Shown here: positions 15,669-23,800 of the stretch, in pieces
Layout: the number at the start of each line of letters is the position of its first letter
How positions within the stretch are numbered: the first letter of the stretch is position 1
Assembly (NCBI GenBank): GCA_015999985.1
Contig: JAECRA010000043.1
Coordinates: forward strand, 1-36,369
DNA length: 36,369 nucleotides
Source: Comamonadaceae bacterium
GTDB taxonomy: Bacteria > Pseudomonadota > Gammaproteobacteria > Burkholderiales > Burkholderiaceae_C
Direction: 5' to 3'
Translations under genes and position numbers: made by a program
The notes under the pieces: generated by a model
The model's input: only the letters and a program-made list of their open reading frames with translations
Told to the model about the DNA's origin: nothing
Databases searched by the model: none

Positions 15669-16673
15669 ATGACTTTTGAACAATCGACGACACGCCGTTC
15701 CTTACTCTGTCTCGTGGGTGCAGGTGCTGCGGGTGGCTTGCTCGTTCTTCCCACCTCAGCTCTTTCGCAGGCGGCTGTCTGGCCGAGCCGCCCAGTACGT
15801 CTGGTCGTTCCTTTTGCCGCGGGCGGGCCGGCCGACACGCTGGCTCGGTTCATATCTATCCGCCTGTCGCGAGAACTTGGCCAGCCTGTGGTCATCGACA
15901 ACAAGGCGGGCGCAGGCGGAACCTTGGGCGCGGCCGATGTGGCCAAGTCGACAGACGGTCACAGCTTGCTGTTCTCATCGACTGGTGCACTTACTGTGGT
16001 GCCGGCAGTCTCCACCAGCATGACGTACAACCCTGATACTGATTTATCTGCGGTGGGCCAGGCAGTGGTGACTCCTCAGGTCATTGTCGTTGCCAGCAAC
16101 AGCAAAATCACCAATCTGCGTGAGTTGGTGGCCGCAGCAAAGGCTGCGCCTGGCAAGCTCAACTTTGCCTCTGCCGGAAGTGGAACCACCACTCAATTGG
16201 GTGCCGAACTTCTCAAGCGAGAAGCGAACGTTTTCATGACGCATATCCCCTATCGTGGCGCCGCGCCCGCCATCGTTGATGTGATGGCCGGCAACGCAGA
16301 TTTCCTCGTCGCCGACGTTCCTGCGGTGATGTCTTTCATTGCAGGGAACCGGTTGCGCGCCCTCGCCATCGCGGCGCCCCGACGATCCGAGGCACTGCCT
16401 CAGGTGCCCACCACGGCCGAAGCGGGGCTGCCCAATGTGCTCAGTTCTACTTGGTACGGCGTGATGGCCCCATCCAAGACGCCAGCGGCAGTCATTGCAA
16501 GGGCCAATGAAGCGCTCAATCGTGTGCTTCAACTACCTGATTCGCAGGCATTCTTCAAAGAGCAAGGAGTCACTCCGGTCGGCGGGACGCCGCAGGAGTT
16601 TGCTCGCTTCATTCAAAGCGAAAGCAAGAAGTGGGGGAGTCTGGCCAAACGTGCAGGTGTCACGATGAACTGA
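15669..16673 (+). CDS. Bug/TctC-family solute-binding protein of the dehydratase operon
   Basis: A secreted carboxylate-binding protein, 334 residues. The start at 15669 is chosen over the longer open frame because AGGGGAG lies about seven bases upstream and the protein then begins with a twin-arginine-like signal (TTRRSLLCLVGAGAAGG, likely cut after LSQA). Family motifs are intact: RPVRLVVPFAAGGPADTLAR (41-60), NKAGAGGTLGAADVAKS, FASAGSGTTTQLG, HIPYRGAAPAIVDVMAGNADF and the C-terminal KWGSLAKRAGV. It lies 79 bp after the dehydratase beta gene on the same strand. As the only transport-related gene of this operon it should capture the substrate of the enzymes or an analogue. It is also the natural comparison for the Bug domain fused to the LysR protein. 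Confidence 0.92.
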   Translation: MTFEQSTTRRSLLCLVGAGAAGGLLVLPTSALSQAAVWPSRPVRLVVPFAAGGPADTLARFISIRLSRELGQPVVIDNKAGAGGTLGAADVAKSTDGHSLLFSSTGALTVVPAVSTSMTYNPDTDLSAVGQAVVTPQVIVVASNSKITNLRELVAAAKAAPGKLNFASAGSGTTTQLGAELLKREANVFMTHIPYRGAAPAIVDVMAGNADFLVADVPAVMSFIAGNRLRALAIAAPRRSEALPQVPTTAEAGLPNVLSSTWYGVMAPSKTPAAVIARANEALNRVLQLPDSQAFFKEQGVTPVGGTPQEFARFIQSESKKWGSLAKRAGVTMN

Positions 16674-16747
16674 ACTTTACGGCCTGAGTTTCCATGATGG
16701 CTCAGGAATTCCCCCCATTCAATTGCTCATAAGTCCGAGGAGAACAA

Positions 16748-17152
16748 GTGCCCGCTGCATCCACGAAAAAGAAAGTCATCTATAGCGACCGCGTTCCAAG
16801 ATCTTCATCTCCCCATTGCCATGGCGTGGTCGCAGGTGGTTTGCTGTTCGTTTCCGGAATCCCTGGGTTCGAGGGCGGTGAACCCAAGGTCAAGCCGGGC
16901 GACTTTGCAGCCCAAATGCGTGCGTGCCTGACCAACGTGGGCTTCATCCTTGAGGAGGCAGGCTGTACCTTCGCGGACGTCGCCAAGGTCAATGTCTTTC
17001 TGGACCGAAGGGCGGACTTCCAGGTCATGAACGACATCTATCGAGAGTTTTTTGGCACAGACCCCTCGTCCTGGCCTGCCAGGACAACCGTAGAAGCGCG
17101 GCTTCCACGGCCAGACTTTCTGCTTGAAATCGAGTGCGTTGCAGTCGTATAG
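16748..17152 (+). CDS. RidA (YjgF/YER057c/UK114)-family protein
   Basis: A small protein of the RidA family, 134 residues, which usually hydrolyses reactive enamines/imines to 2-oxo acids. The conserved catalytic arginine is visible as Arg112 in WPARTTVEA, and Glu128 in LLEIECVAVV is also at the family position. The start is GTG at 16748, supported by AGGAG about seven bases before it. It follows the Bug gene at 74 bp in the same direction and is probably the last gene of the organic-acid operon; it could remove a reactive intermediate, but some RidA relatives act on other substrates (for example aminoacrylate-type peracids), so the job here is open. Confidence 0.85.
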   Translation: MPAASTKKKVIYSDRVPRSSSPHCHGVVAGGLLFVSGIPGFEGGEPKVKPGDFAAQMRACLTNVGFILEEAGCTFADVAKVNVFLDRRADFQVMNDIYREFFGTDPSSWPARTTVEARLPRPDFLLEIECVAVV

Positions 17153-17313
17153 GAATGCTCCGCATCAGGGGGCACCGGTGAGCCTTGTCGGCTGTTTATT
17201 GGGTGTCGGGGTGCTGGCTGCAGTTGAGGGCACGCGTGTCCGGATGACGATGGGGGCTGCTCTGAGATGGGCGTGGGTCGTCACTGTATGGGGTTTGCGT
17301 TACGCTAACTGGT

Positions 17314-17970
17314 ATGGAAGACCCTGCATCGACGGCAAACCAGGCGGATTTTGCGCAAGCATCCTCTGCGCTGGCCTATCCGCGCCCGCCAGAAGTAGCT
17401 GAATTCGCTCAGGCATTGATCCACACTCGCCAGACGGTTCTACCCAGACGCCTGGGAGAGCCTGGGCCCGGTGCCCTGGAGTTGCAGACCATACTGAAAG
17501 CGGCAGCGGCAGCGCCGGATCATCACCGGCTCATGCCCTGGCGATTTGTGCTTGTACCTGCCGTCGCACGCGCCCGTCTGGGCGAGGCATTTGCCTCTGC
17601 GCTTGCGGAGCGCGATCCCTCCGCGAGTGCTGAGCAAATAGCCCAAGCTCGTGAGAAAGCAGAACGAGCTCCGCTGCTGATGCTGGCCATAGTTCGGGGC
17701 AGGGATGAAGATGGAGAAATTCCGCCTGCCGAACGCCTGGTTTCGGCTGGGTGCGCCATCCAGAACATGCTGCTGATGGCGCATGCGCTGGGCTATGGGG
17801 CCGCGTTGACCAGTGGTAAGGCGATGAATTCGACACCCTTGCGGGCCTTGTTCAATTTGGGAGAGAACGAGCAGGCGCTTTGCTTTGTCAGCGTGGGCAC
17901 GACCATCAAAACCAAACCCATTCCTTTGCGGCCCGATATCGGCCGCTATGTAAGCGAACTGACTATTTAA
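17314..17970 (+). CDS. Nitroreductase-family FMN oxidoreductase (YdjA-like)
   Basis: A small flavoprotein of the nitroreductase superfamily, 218 residues. The FMN-binding start is unusual in sequence but visible: [37 protein letters not shown], with the family's arginine, alternate A-A-x-A-P-D-H and P-W-R-F elements. The second half has [28 protein letters not shown], the usual dimer and flavin contact region. This pattern fits the compact YdjA branch, whose natural substrates are poorly known. It lies 20 bp before queC on the same strand; co-transcription is likely. The ATG at 17314 has only a weak upstream binding site; no better start is seen. Confidence 0.82.
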   Translation: MEDPASTANQADFAQASSALAYPRPPEVAEFAQALIHTRQTVLPRRLGEPGPGALELQTILKAAAAAPDHHRLMPWRFVLVPAVARARLGEAFASALAERDPSASAEQIAQAREKAERAPLLMLAIVRGRDEDGEIPPAERLVSAGCAIQNMLLMAHALGYGAALTSGKAMNSTPLRALFNLGENEQALCFVSVGTTIKTKPIPLRPDIGRYVSELTI

Positions 17971-17990
17971 GATATAGCCCTGAAGGATTT

Positions 17991-18716
17991 ATGCACACCA
18001 GCGCCCTTGTATTGTTTTCTGGCGGACAGGATTCCGCCACCTGCCTGGCGTATGCGCTCTCACGCTACCGCCATGTCGAGACCATAGGGTTTGATTATGG
18101 TCAGCGTCACCGCGTTGAGCTGGATGCGCGCCTGGTGGTGATGCGAGAGTTGCGGGCTCGATTCCCAGAGTGGAATGAACGATTGGGGCCTGATCATATG
18201 ATCGATGTGGGGGTTCTAGGTCAGATCAGTGAAACTTCGCTGACCCGTGACACGGCGATCGAGATGGAAGCCTCGGGCTTGCCCAATACGTTTGTACCTG
18301 GCCGCAACCTGGTGTTTCTGACCCTGGCTGGCGCAGTGGCTTACAGGCGCAACCTCCAGGTCATCGTGACCGGTGTCTGCGAAACCGACTACTCCGGTTA
18401 TCCCGATTGCCGCGATGACACCATGAAAGCCATGCAACTGGCGCTTTCGCTGGGCATGAGCAAACGTCTTGTAATCGAAACACCACTGATGTGGATTGAC
18501 AAAGCTGCCACCTGGCAGCTTGCGCAAGATCTGGGGCAAGCTGCCGATTCCGCAGGCGGCGGCAGCGCTCTTGTGGAGCTGATCGCCGAACATACCCACA
18601 CGTGCTACCTGGGTGATCGGGCAAGCCGCCACGAGTGGGGTTATGGCTGCGGAGCGTGCCCTGCTTGCGATCTTCGCGCAAGCGGCTGGCGCCAGTGGCA
18701 CAATCAATCCAGCTAA
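17991..18716 (+). CDS. queC: 7-cyano-7-deazaguanine synthase
   Basis: Converts 7-carboxy-7-deazaguanine to preQ0 with ATP and ammonia, a step in making queuosine for tRNA. Seen: the PP-loop SGGQDS (residues 10-15), [44 protein letters not shown] and the zinc site Cys205, Cys220, Cys223, Cys226 in the C-terminal region. Length 241 is normal. A longer open frame reaches back to 17880 into the nitroreductase gene; ATG 17991 is chosen because it gives the family N-terminus and has AAGG just upstream. No other queuosine genes are in the window and no preQ1 riboswitch was recognised. Confidence 0.95.
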   Translation: MHTSALVLFSGGQDSATCLAYALSRYRHVETIGFDYGQRHRVELDARLVVMRELRARFPEWNERLGPDHMIDVGVLGQISETSLTRDTAIEMEASGLPNTFVPGRNLVFLTLAGAVAYRRNLQVIVTGVCETDYSGYPDCRDDTMKAMQLALSLGMSKRLVIETPLMWIDKAATWQLAQDLGQAADSAGGGSALVELIAEHTHTCYLGDRASRHEWGYGCGACPACDLRASGWRQWHNQSS

Positions 18717-18794
18717 TGCTTATGAACGCCCCATTGAGCCATCATGCGGGCGCCAGGTAAGGGTTACGTTAATTCATAGTCGAAAGTAAAAGTC

Positions 18795-19412
18795 ATGACG
18801 ACAGCCGGAACATCTCACGAGAGTCAAAAACCAACATCTTTCCCGGCCCGCGGCTCGTGGGCCGGCGCGCTCCTGCTGGCGGGTGCGCTGCTAGGTGCGC
18901 ATTCTGGGGTTTCTGCCCAAACTCAGCCACAGACTGCGCCGCAAGGCATGGACTGGCAACTGAACCTCGGTGTCAGCGACTCAGCGGATGTCAAAAAAGT
19001 TGGCGTGATCGCCGGTTGGCAGCGGGGAGCCCCCTTGTGGCAAGGCGAACAATGGCGCCTGACCTTGCGCCATGAGCTGGAACTCGCTTTCTGGCGCGTG
19101 CCCAAGGCGCAAGACATCGTTGAGGCGGGCTATTCCCCCTTCCTGCGTCTGGAGCGCCCGCTTCAGGGCTCAGGCGTCCTGTTTGCCGAAGCCTCCATCG
19201 GCGTTCGCCTGCTCTCCCACACACGCATATCGCCTGAACACACGATGTCCACCGCCTTCCAGTTTTCCGACCAGGTCGGTGCGGGTTTTCAATGGGGTCC
19301 CCAAGGGCGCTCCACCGTGGGGGTCAGATACACCCACCTTTCGAATGCCAGCATCAAAAGGCCTAACCCCGGTATCAACTTCACTCAGGTCTACTACCGC
19401 CACCGCTTTTGA
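18795..19412 (+). CDS. PagL-like lipid A 3-O-deacylase (acyloxyacyl hydrolase family)
   Basis: Probably an outer-membrane beta-barrel enzyme that removes an acyl chain from lipid A, 205 residues. The N-terminus is a signal peptide with a hydrophobic stretch WAGALLLAGALLGAHSGVSA (22-41) after a somewhat long polar leader. The body has alternating hydrophobic strands and ends in aromatic FTQVYYRHRF, as outer-membrane barrels do. The family signature RYTHLSNASIKRPNPGINF (178-196) contains the catalytic His181 and Ser183. The acidic third member of the triad is not obvious at the expected place, so activity is not certain. An intrinsic terminator follows at 19472. Confidence 0.8.
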   Translation: MTTAGTSHESQKPTSFPARGSWAGALLLAGALLGAHSGVSAQTQPQTAPQGMDWQLNLGVSDSADVKKVGVIAGWQRGAPLWQGEQWRLTLRHELELAFWRVPKAQDIVEAGYSPFLRLERPLQGSGVLFAEASIGVRLLSHTRISPEHTMSTAFQFSDQVGAGFQWGPQGRSTVGVRYTHLSNASIKRPNPGINFTQVYYRHRF

Positions 19413-19471
19413 GTTTTAGCCCAATGGCATAGGGCAATGCTCGGAAAAGGGCAGGGCCTCGGGTCATCATG

Positions 19472-19503
19472 AGGCCGAAGAGGGTTTGCTCTTCGGCCTT
19501 TTA
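19472..19503 (+). terminator. Intrinsic terminator after the PagL-like gene
   Basis: GGCCGAAGAG (19473-19482) pairs perfectly with CTCTTCGGCC (19489-19498) across a six-base loop, followed by TTTTAC. It ends transcription of the PagL-like gene and separates it from the convergent ArsR-like gene. Confidence 0.85.
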
Positions 19504-19562
19504 CTTGGGCATCTTTCGTATTGATTAGTTCGTCGATAGGCGCGCGACCACCCCCGGTGTGG

Positions 19563-20282
19563 TCATGCTGCGTCCGTCACACGCCGCCATGCATCCAGAC
19601 CGAGGCGCTCGCGGAAGGTTCGTGCACCGCTGGGCGAGATTCCCAGCGCTCGGGTTCCCGCTGTTCTGTTCAACCATCCCATCTCCAGGCAGTGGGTGCA
19701 GATCACTGCGCCAAGCCGGCCCGCGAGGTGCGCTTTCCGCTCACTCCAATCCAGGCAGGGGCGGCAGTAGGGCCTGACCTGGCGGGAATGGTGTAACTCC
19801 GGCTCCAGCGTGAGACCCCACTGCTGGAGCACCTGAGGAGCCCGGCCCGTGATCTGGCCCCCGTCGCCATCGAACTCGATGGCCTGCGCAACCAATAGCG
19901 ATTCGGTAATGGCGAGCCCAAGCCGACCGGCGATATGGTCGTAACACATACGGGCCATGCGCATAGCATCGTTACGCGGCCCCACCACGACTTTGTGATG
20001 GACCGGCGGATTTCCTGCGATCCGCATTAGTCCTTCCAGGACCTTGGCTACCTCGCCGGAGGCAAGTCGGTGGTACCGGTGCCGTCCTCGCTGCTCCACG
20101 CACATCAAGCCTGACACCACCATCTGAGCTAGATGTCGGCTGGCCGTCTGTGCAGAGACGTTGCCGGCCCTGGCCAGTTCCGTGGCGGTGAGCATGCGCC
20201 CGTCCATCAGTTGCAGCAGCATCGCTGCGCGCGCTGGTTCCCCAACTAGGGATGCGATTCGGGCAATTTGGTTGGTGTTCAT
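19563..20282 (-). CDS. ArsR-like winged-helix regulator with a cysteine-rich C-terminal domain
   Basis: A DNA-binding regulator, 239 residues from ATG 20282; an open frame to 20390 exists, but the family N-terminus begins MNTNQIARIASLVGEPARA. Residues 1-75 are an ArsR winged helix (MLLQLMDGRMLTATELARAG, VSAQTASRHLAQMVVSGLM). It is about twice the length of simple ArsR proteins. The C-terminal part has two Cys-x2-Cys pairs, Cys173/Cys176 (CRPCLDWSE) and Cys195/Cys198 (CTHCLEMGW), with CLDW-S-E-R-x-x-H-L-A-G between, which could bind a metal. A final helix-turn-helix-like segment (SPSGARTFRERLGL) follows. It is divergent from an MFS transporter, which it probably controls. The inducer is unknown. 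Confidence 0.82.
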   Translation of the reverse strand: MNTNQIARIASLVGEPARAAMLLQLMDGRMLTATELARAGNVSAQTASRHLAQMVVSGLMCVEQRGRHRYHRLASGEVAKVLEGLMRIAGNPPVHHKVVVGPRNDAMRMARMCYDHIAGRLGLAITESLLVAQAIEFDGDGGQITGRAPQVLQQWGLTLEPELHHSRQVRPYCRPCLDWSERKAHLAGRLGAVICTHCLEMGWLNRTAGTRALGISPSGARTFRERLGLDAWRRVTDAA

Positions 20283-20415
20283 GGCGTGGCTTTCGGCTCC
20301 AAGCTTACGGCACGCAGCAACCTTGACGCTTCGTTCCGCAGCGAAATGTTCAGAGCGACCGCAGCCGTAGCATCGAGCGCATCCCGGCAAACGCCGCTTC
20401 TATCGCTGCTCGCAC

Positions 20416-21696
20416 ATGCCAGTCCTGCCTTCAACACAACCCTCCAACTTCTACGGCAACACGGTCGTACGCGCCGCATTCGTTATAGCGCTCTTTGGCT
20501 GGGGGGTGGGGTTTTACGGCCCTCCCGTCTTCCTGCATGCAGTTCTGGTCCGGACCGGTTGGTCCCTTTCACTAGTCTCTGCTGCTGTCACCTTCCATTT
20601 TCTGTTCGGTGCCGGCGTGATTGCCTGCCTACCCCGAATCCACAGGCGTTTCGGCATTCCTGCTGCCACCATAGTCGGTTCTCTGCTGTTGGCCGCAGGT
20701 GTACTCGGTTGGGCGACCGCCTTCGAGCCTTGGCAGTTGTTCGTCGCCGCCATGTTCACCGGTGGGGGCTGGGCGCCACTGGGTGCGGCAGGGATCAACG
20801 CCATCATCGCACCCTGGTTTGTTGAGAAGCGGCCCCTTGCCTTGGCAAAGGCCTACAACGGCGCCAGTGTCGGTGGCCTCATTTTCTCCTCGGTGTGGGC
20901 TGTGCTGATTCATCGCGCAGGTTTTCCTGCAGCAGCCATGATGGTGGGACTGCTCATGGTCGCCGTGGTGATGTCCATCGCGACACGCGTACTGGCCAGG
21001 ACACCTTTCGCCGAAGGTCAAGACGTCGTTGGGAGGACGCAAATCAATGTCCCGGCCGCCCCCGATTTTTCTGGAGGAGCGGCATCCGTCATCAGCTCGT
21101 CGCTCTGGAAAGACCGCAGATTTCTGACACTCGCGGCCGCGATGTCGCTGGGCCTGTTTGCCCAGATAGGGCTCATCGCTCAGCTCTTCTCCTTGATGGC
21201 GCCCAGCACGGGCGTGCGATTGGCTGGCGGGATTATGGCGCTGGCGACCGGCTGCGCAATGGGCGGGCGGTTCATCATGGCGCGTTGGCTGGGTGGCGGT
21301 ACCGACCGGCGTCGAGCGGCCGCCGCCAGCTACGCCGTGCAGGCACTCGGTACGGTACTGTTATGGGTTGCCGGGCCTGAGCATTTGGCGTTCTTTATCC
21401 TGGGTATCGTGCTCTTCGGCCTCGGCATCGGCAATGCCACTTCGGTGCCGCCGGTGATTGCTCAAGCAGAGTTCGCCCCGACCGATGTGGCACGCGTAGT
21501 GGCCCGGATCGTGGCTCTGTCACAAGCACTTTACGCATTTGCACCCGCCACACTGGCTGGACTGATCGTCGTCGGCTCTGGCGACGGAGTGTTGTTGGAC
21601 AGCGGCACCGGCAGGTATTTCGCTGTGATTTTTGCTCTGCAGACGGTGGCCGCGGCAAGTATGTTGAGTGGGCGTACGCGGCCAGGCCCTACTTGA
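20416..21696 (+). CDS. Major facilitator superfamily transporter
   Basis: An inner-membrane transporter, 426 residues, with about twelve hydrophobic helices split six plus six around a polar loop near residues 195-235. Visible MFS landmarks: WGVGFYGPPVFLHAVLVRTGWSLSLVS at the first helix/loop, the loop RIHRRFGI after helix 2, APWFVEKRPLALAKAYNGASVGGLIF in helices 4-5 and FGLGIGNATSVPPVIAQAEF near helix 10. This pattern resembles monocarboxylate/oxalate-type or drug-efflux-like MFS permeases of proteobacteria, but the substrate cannot be named. It is divergent from the ArsR-like regulator across 133 bp, a layout typical of a transporter controlled by its neighbour. Confidence 0.85.
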   Translation: MPVLPSTQPSNFYGNTVVRAAFVIALFGWGVGFYGPPVFLHAVLVRTGWSLSLVSAAVTFHFLFGAGVIACLPRIHRRFGIPAATIVGSLLLAAGVLGWATAFEPWQLFVAAMFTGGGWAPLGAAGINAIIAPWFVEKRPLALAKAYNGASVGGLIFSSVWAVLIHRAGFPAAAMMVGLLMVAVVMSIATRVLARTPFAEGQDVVGRTQINVPAAPDFSGGAASVISSSLWKDRRFLTLAAAMSLGLFAQIGLIAQLFSLMAPSTGVRLAGGIMALATGCAMGGRFIMARWLGGGTDRRRAAAASYAVQALGTVLLWVAGPEHLAFFILGIVLFGLGIGNATSVPPVIAQAEFAPTDVARVVARIVALSQALYAFAPATLAGLIVVGSGDGVLLDSGTGRYFAVIFALQTVAAASMLSGRTRPGPT

Positions 21697-21863
21697 CGAA
21701 ACCCTCGCCGAGACAGCCTTGGGCGGCAGGCAGTTGAGGTTTTCTTCTGAAAGCGATGGCCGCTCTTGCATGCATCGAGTTTTTAGGCGTGAAGACCGCA
21801 GCGCCACTGGGAAATTGGCACTTACCCTTCAAAGCCTCAGAAAGGTAGCGTGCCTATTCGGCC

Positions 21864-23684
21864 TTAATTCGCCTGGTCTGGTCTCATCTTCCAGAAATGG
21901 TTATGAAACGGCGTGACTGTGGGCCGGTGAGCGATAGAGATCAGCGCGCCGCCCGCTTGCTCCGTCATATCCTTCAGACGTTGGTATAGGGCCTGTTCTG
22001 TCGGAACATCTAGCGCGCTGGTGGCCTCATCGGCCATGACCCAAGCCGGATTTTTAAGAAATACTCGCGCGATAGCCAGGCGTTGCTGTTCGCCGCCACT
22101 GAGCTTTTGAGTCCAGTTGTCATTTTCATGGAGTCGATCGATCAGGCCAGGCAAAAGCGCTTGCCTCAAGGCGTCTTGCAAGGCCTGATCGGTGTACTGA
22201 GATTCCGCCTCGGGGTAGGCAAGCGCGGCTCGCAAAGAACCGTCTGGGAAATAGGGCCGCTGCGGTATGAACATGGCGTCAGTCGGCACGGTGACCTTTC
22301 CGTGTGCCCAGGGCCATATGCCCGCCAAAGATCGGAACAAGGTGGATTTTCCACTGCCTGAAGGGCCCTGAAGCAGGGTATGTTGGCCAGGGGCGGCCTT
22401 CAAGTTGGCGCTGTGCAACAAGGTGACACCAGTGGGCAATTGCACAGTGAGCTCGCGCGTTTCTACCCCGCTGAATCCCTCTCCAGGTGCTACGTTTTCA
22501 ACGCCTGACTGGCTCTGATTCTGGCGCGAGAGCGCTGCTTCGAAGCTGGTCAGACGCTCCGTCGTGGCGCGCCAACTGGCCAGGCTGTCATAGTTGTCTA
22601 CAAACCATGAGAGTGCCGTCTGCACGCGGTCAAAGGCGTTGGCAATCTGCATCAATTCGCCCAGCTGGATCGCCCCGCTGAAAAAGCGGGGCGCCGCCAC
22701 GATGAAGGGAAAGACCATCGCGGCTTGCCCGAACAGATTGGTGAACCCCACCAGTTGCTTCTGTTTGGCAATGAGCTTGAGATAGTTCACAAAGACGGCA
22801 GAAAACCGCGTGTCCAGATTACGGTTTTCCAATGTCTCACCCTTGTCCAGGGCAATGGATTCACTGTATTCACGTACCCGCATGAGGTGATGGCGAAAAT
22901 CGGCTTCTTTTTTCTGTTGCGCGAAGTTCAGGCCAATCAAAGGCCGGCCGATATAGTGGGTCAGCACGCTACCCACGCCGCAATACAACAAGGCCATCCA
23001 GACCATGAAGCCGGGAATGGTGAAGCTCTCGCCGCCCAGGCTGAATGAAAAACTGCCCGACAGCGCCCACAAGATGCCCACGAAACTCGCCAGCGTGACT
23101 ACCGCGTTCAAAAAGCCCATAGACAGTCCGACGGTCTGCGCGGTGAACAGGTTGACATCTTCCTGCAGGCGTTGATCAGGGTTGTCAGGCACGCGCTGAC
23201 CAGGAGCGGGGAGTCCGGTCGCCGTAAGAGGCGCAGCGTCCGAGTCTGTGAATCGAGCGAGTTCCATGCCGTAGAAGGCATGGCCACTCAGCCAGCGACC
23301 CATCATTTGACGGGTCATCCAGGCTCGCCAGCGCACCTGCAACAACTGTGTGAGGTAGAACCTATAAATCGCAATGGCGATGAAAATCATGGCCAGATAG
23401 GTAAAACGTCCCAGTTGGCTCCAGAAAACGCCTTGGTCCTTGTTTTGCAGCGCATCGTAGAAAACGCGGTTCCAGTCGTTGAGCAGCACCAGCATGTAGA
23501 CGGCGGCCAGGTTCAGCACGACCACTGCTGCCAGCATGGCGCGCGCGCGCCATTTTTCGTCTGATCGGAAATAGGGTAGGGAGAGCTGCCAGACTTGCCT
23601 TAGGAAACCCCTGAAGCGTGAGAGTTTTTCTGACCAGTTCATGGAATGTGCTGCTTGGCGCAACCGGAATTGAAGTGTTGCCAT
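21864..23684 (-). CDS. SbmA/BacA-YddA-type ABC transporter, fused permease and ATPase
   Basis: An inner-membrane ABC protein, 606 residues. The membrane part (about 45-345) carries the SbmA/BacA-like signatures DWNRVFYDALQNKD, WRAWMTRQMMGRWL, NPDQRLQEDV and FRHHLMRVREYSESIALDKGE, the set shared with YddA and peroxisomal ABCD proteins. The ATPase has Walker A GPSGSGKS (440-447), signature LSGGEQQR (528-535) and Walker B WVMADEATSALD (548-559), all intact. Homologues take up or export peptides, vitamin B12 or fatty acyl compounds; B12 would suit a strain with nrdJ, but that is speculation. The ATG at 23684 is used; an internal ATG at 23642 is equally possible. It is divergent from the MgtC-like gene. 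Confidence 0.9.
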   Translation of the reverse strand: MATLQFRLRQAAHSMNWSEKLSRFRGFLRQVWQLSLPYFRSDEKWRARAMLAAVVVLNLAAVYMLVLLNDWNRVFYDALQNKDQGVFWSQLGRFTYLAMIFIAIAIYRFYLTQLLQVRWRAWMTRQMMGRWLSGHAFYGMELARFTDSDAAPLTATGLPAPGQRVPDNPDQRLQEDVNLFTAQTVGLSMGFLNAVVTLASFVGILWALSGSFSFSLGGESFTIPGFMVWMALLYCGVGSVLTHYIGRPLIGLNFAQQKKEADFRHHLMRVREYSESIALDKGETLENRNLDTRFSAVFVNYLKLIAKQKQLVGFTNLFGQAAMVFPFIVAAPRFFSGAIQLGELMQIANAFDRVQTALSWFVDNYDSLASWRATTERLTSFEAALSRQNQSQSGVENVAPGEGFSGVETRELTVQLPTGVTLLHSANLKAAPGQHTLLQGPSGSGKSTLFRSLAGIWPWAHGKVTVPTDAMFIPQRPYFPDGSLRAALAYPEAESQYTDQALQDALRQALLPGLIDRLHENDNWTQKLSGGEQQRLAIARVFLKNPAWVMADEATSALDVPTEQALYQRLKDMTEQAGGALISIAHRPTVTPFHNHFWKMRPDQAN

Positions 23685-23741
23685 GCTAACGCTTGGTGCA
23701 CCTATTCGGCAGCTTTGTGAAGGGCGGGCTTATACTGAATT

Positions 23742-23765
23742 TTTATGTCTTTGTAATGACATAAA
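23742..23765. promoter_or_regulatory. Inverted repeat in the MgtC-like gene promoter region
   Basis: TTTATGTC (23742-23749) and GACATAAA (23758-23765) form a perfect 8-bp inverted repeat with an eight-base spacer. A possible -10 box, TATACT, lies just upstream at 23731-23736. The size and spacing suit a dimeric repressor site. The protein that would bind is not known. Confidence 0.45.
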
Positions 23766-23800
23766 GAGTGACATTCAATGTGCTGAGGAGGGATGGCCGC

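Noticed and set aside
16683..16706. Hairpin CCTGAG/CTCAGG between the Bug and RidA genes as a terminator
   Set aside because: Six-base arms with a 12-base loop and no T run; it may slow or process the mRNA but does not support a transcript end.
17971..17990. preQ1 riboswitch before queC
   Set aside because: Only 20 bp separate the nitroreductase stop from queC, too little for an aptamer.
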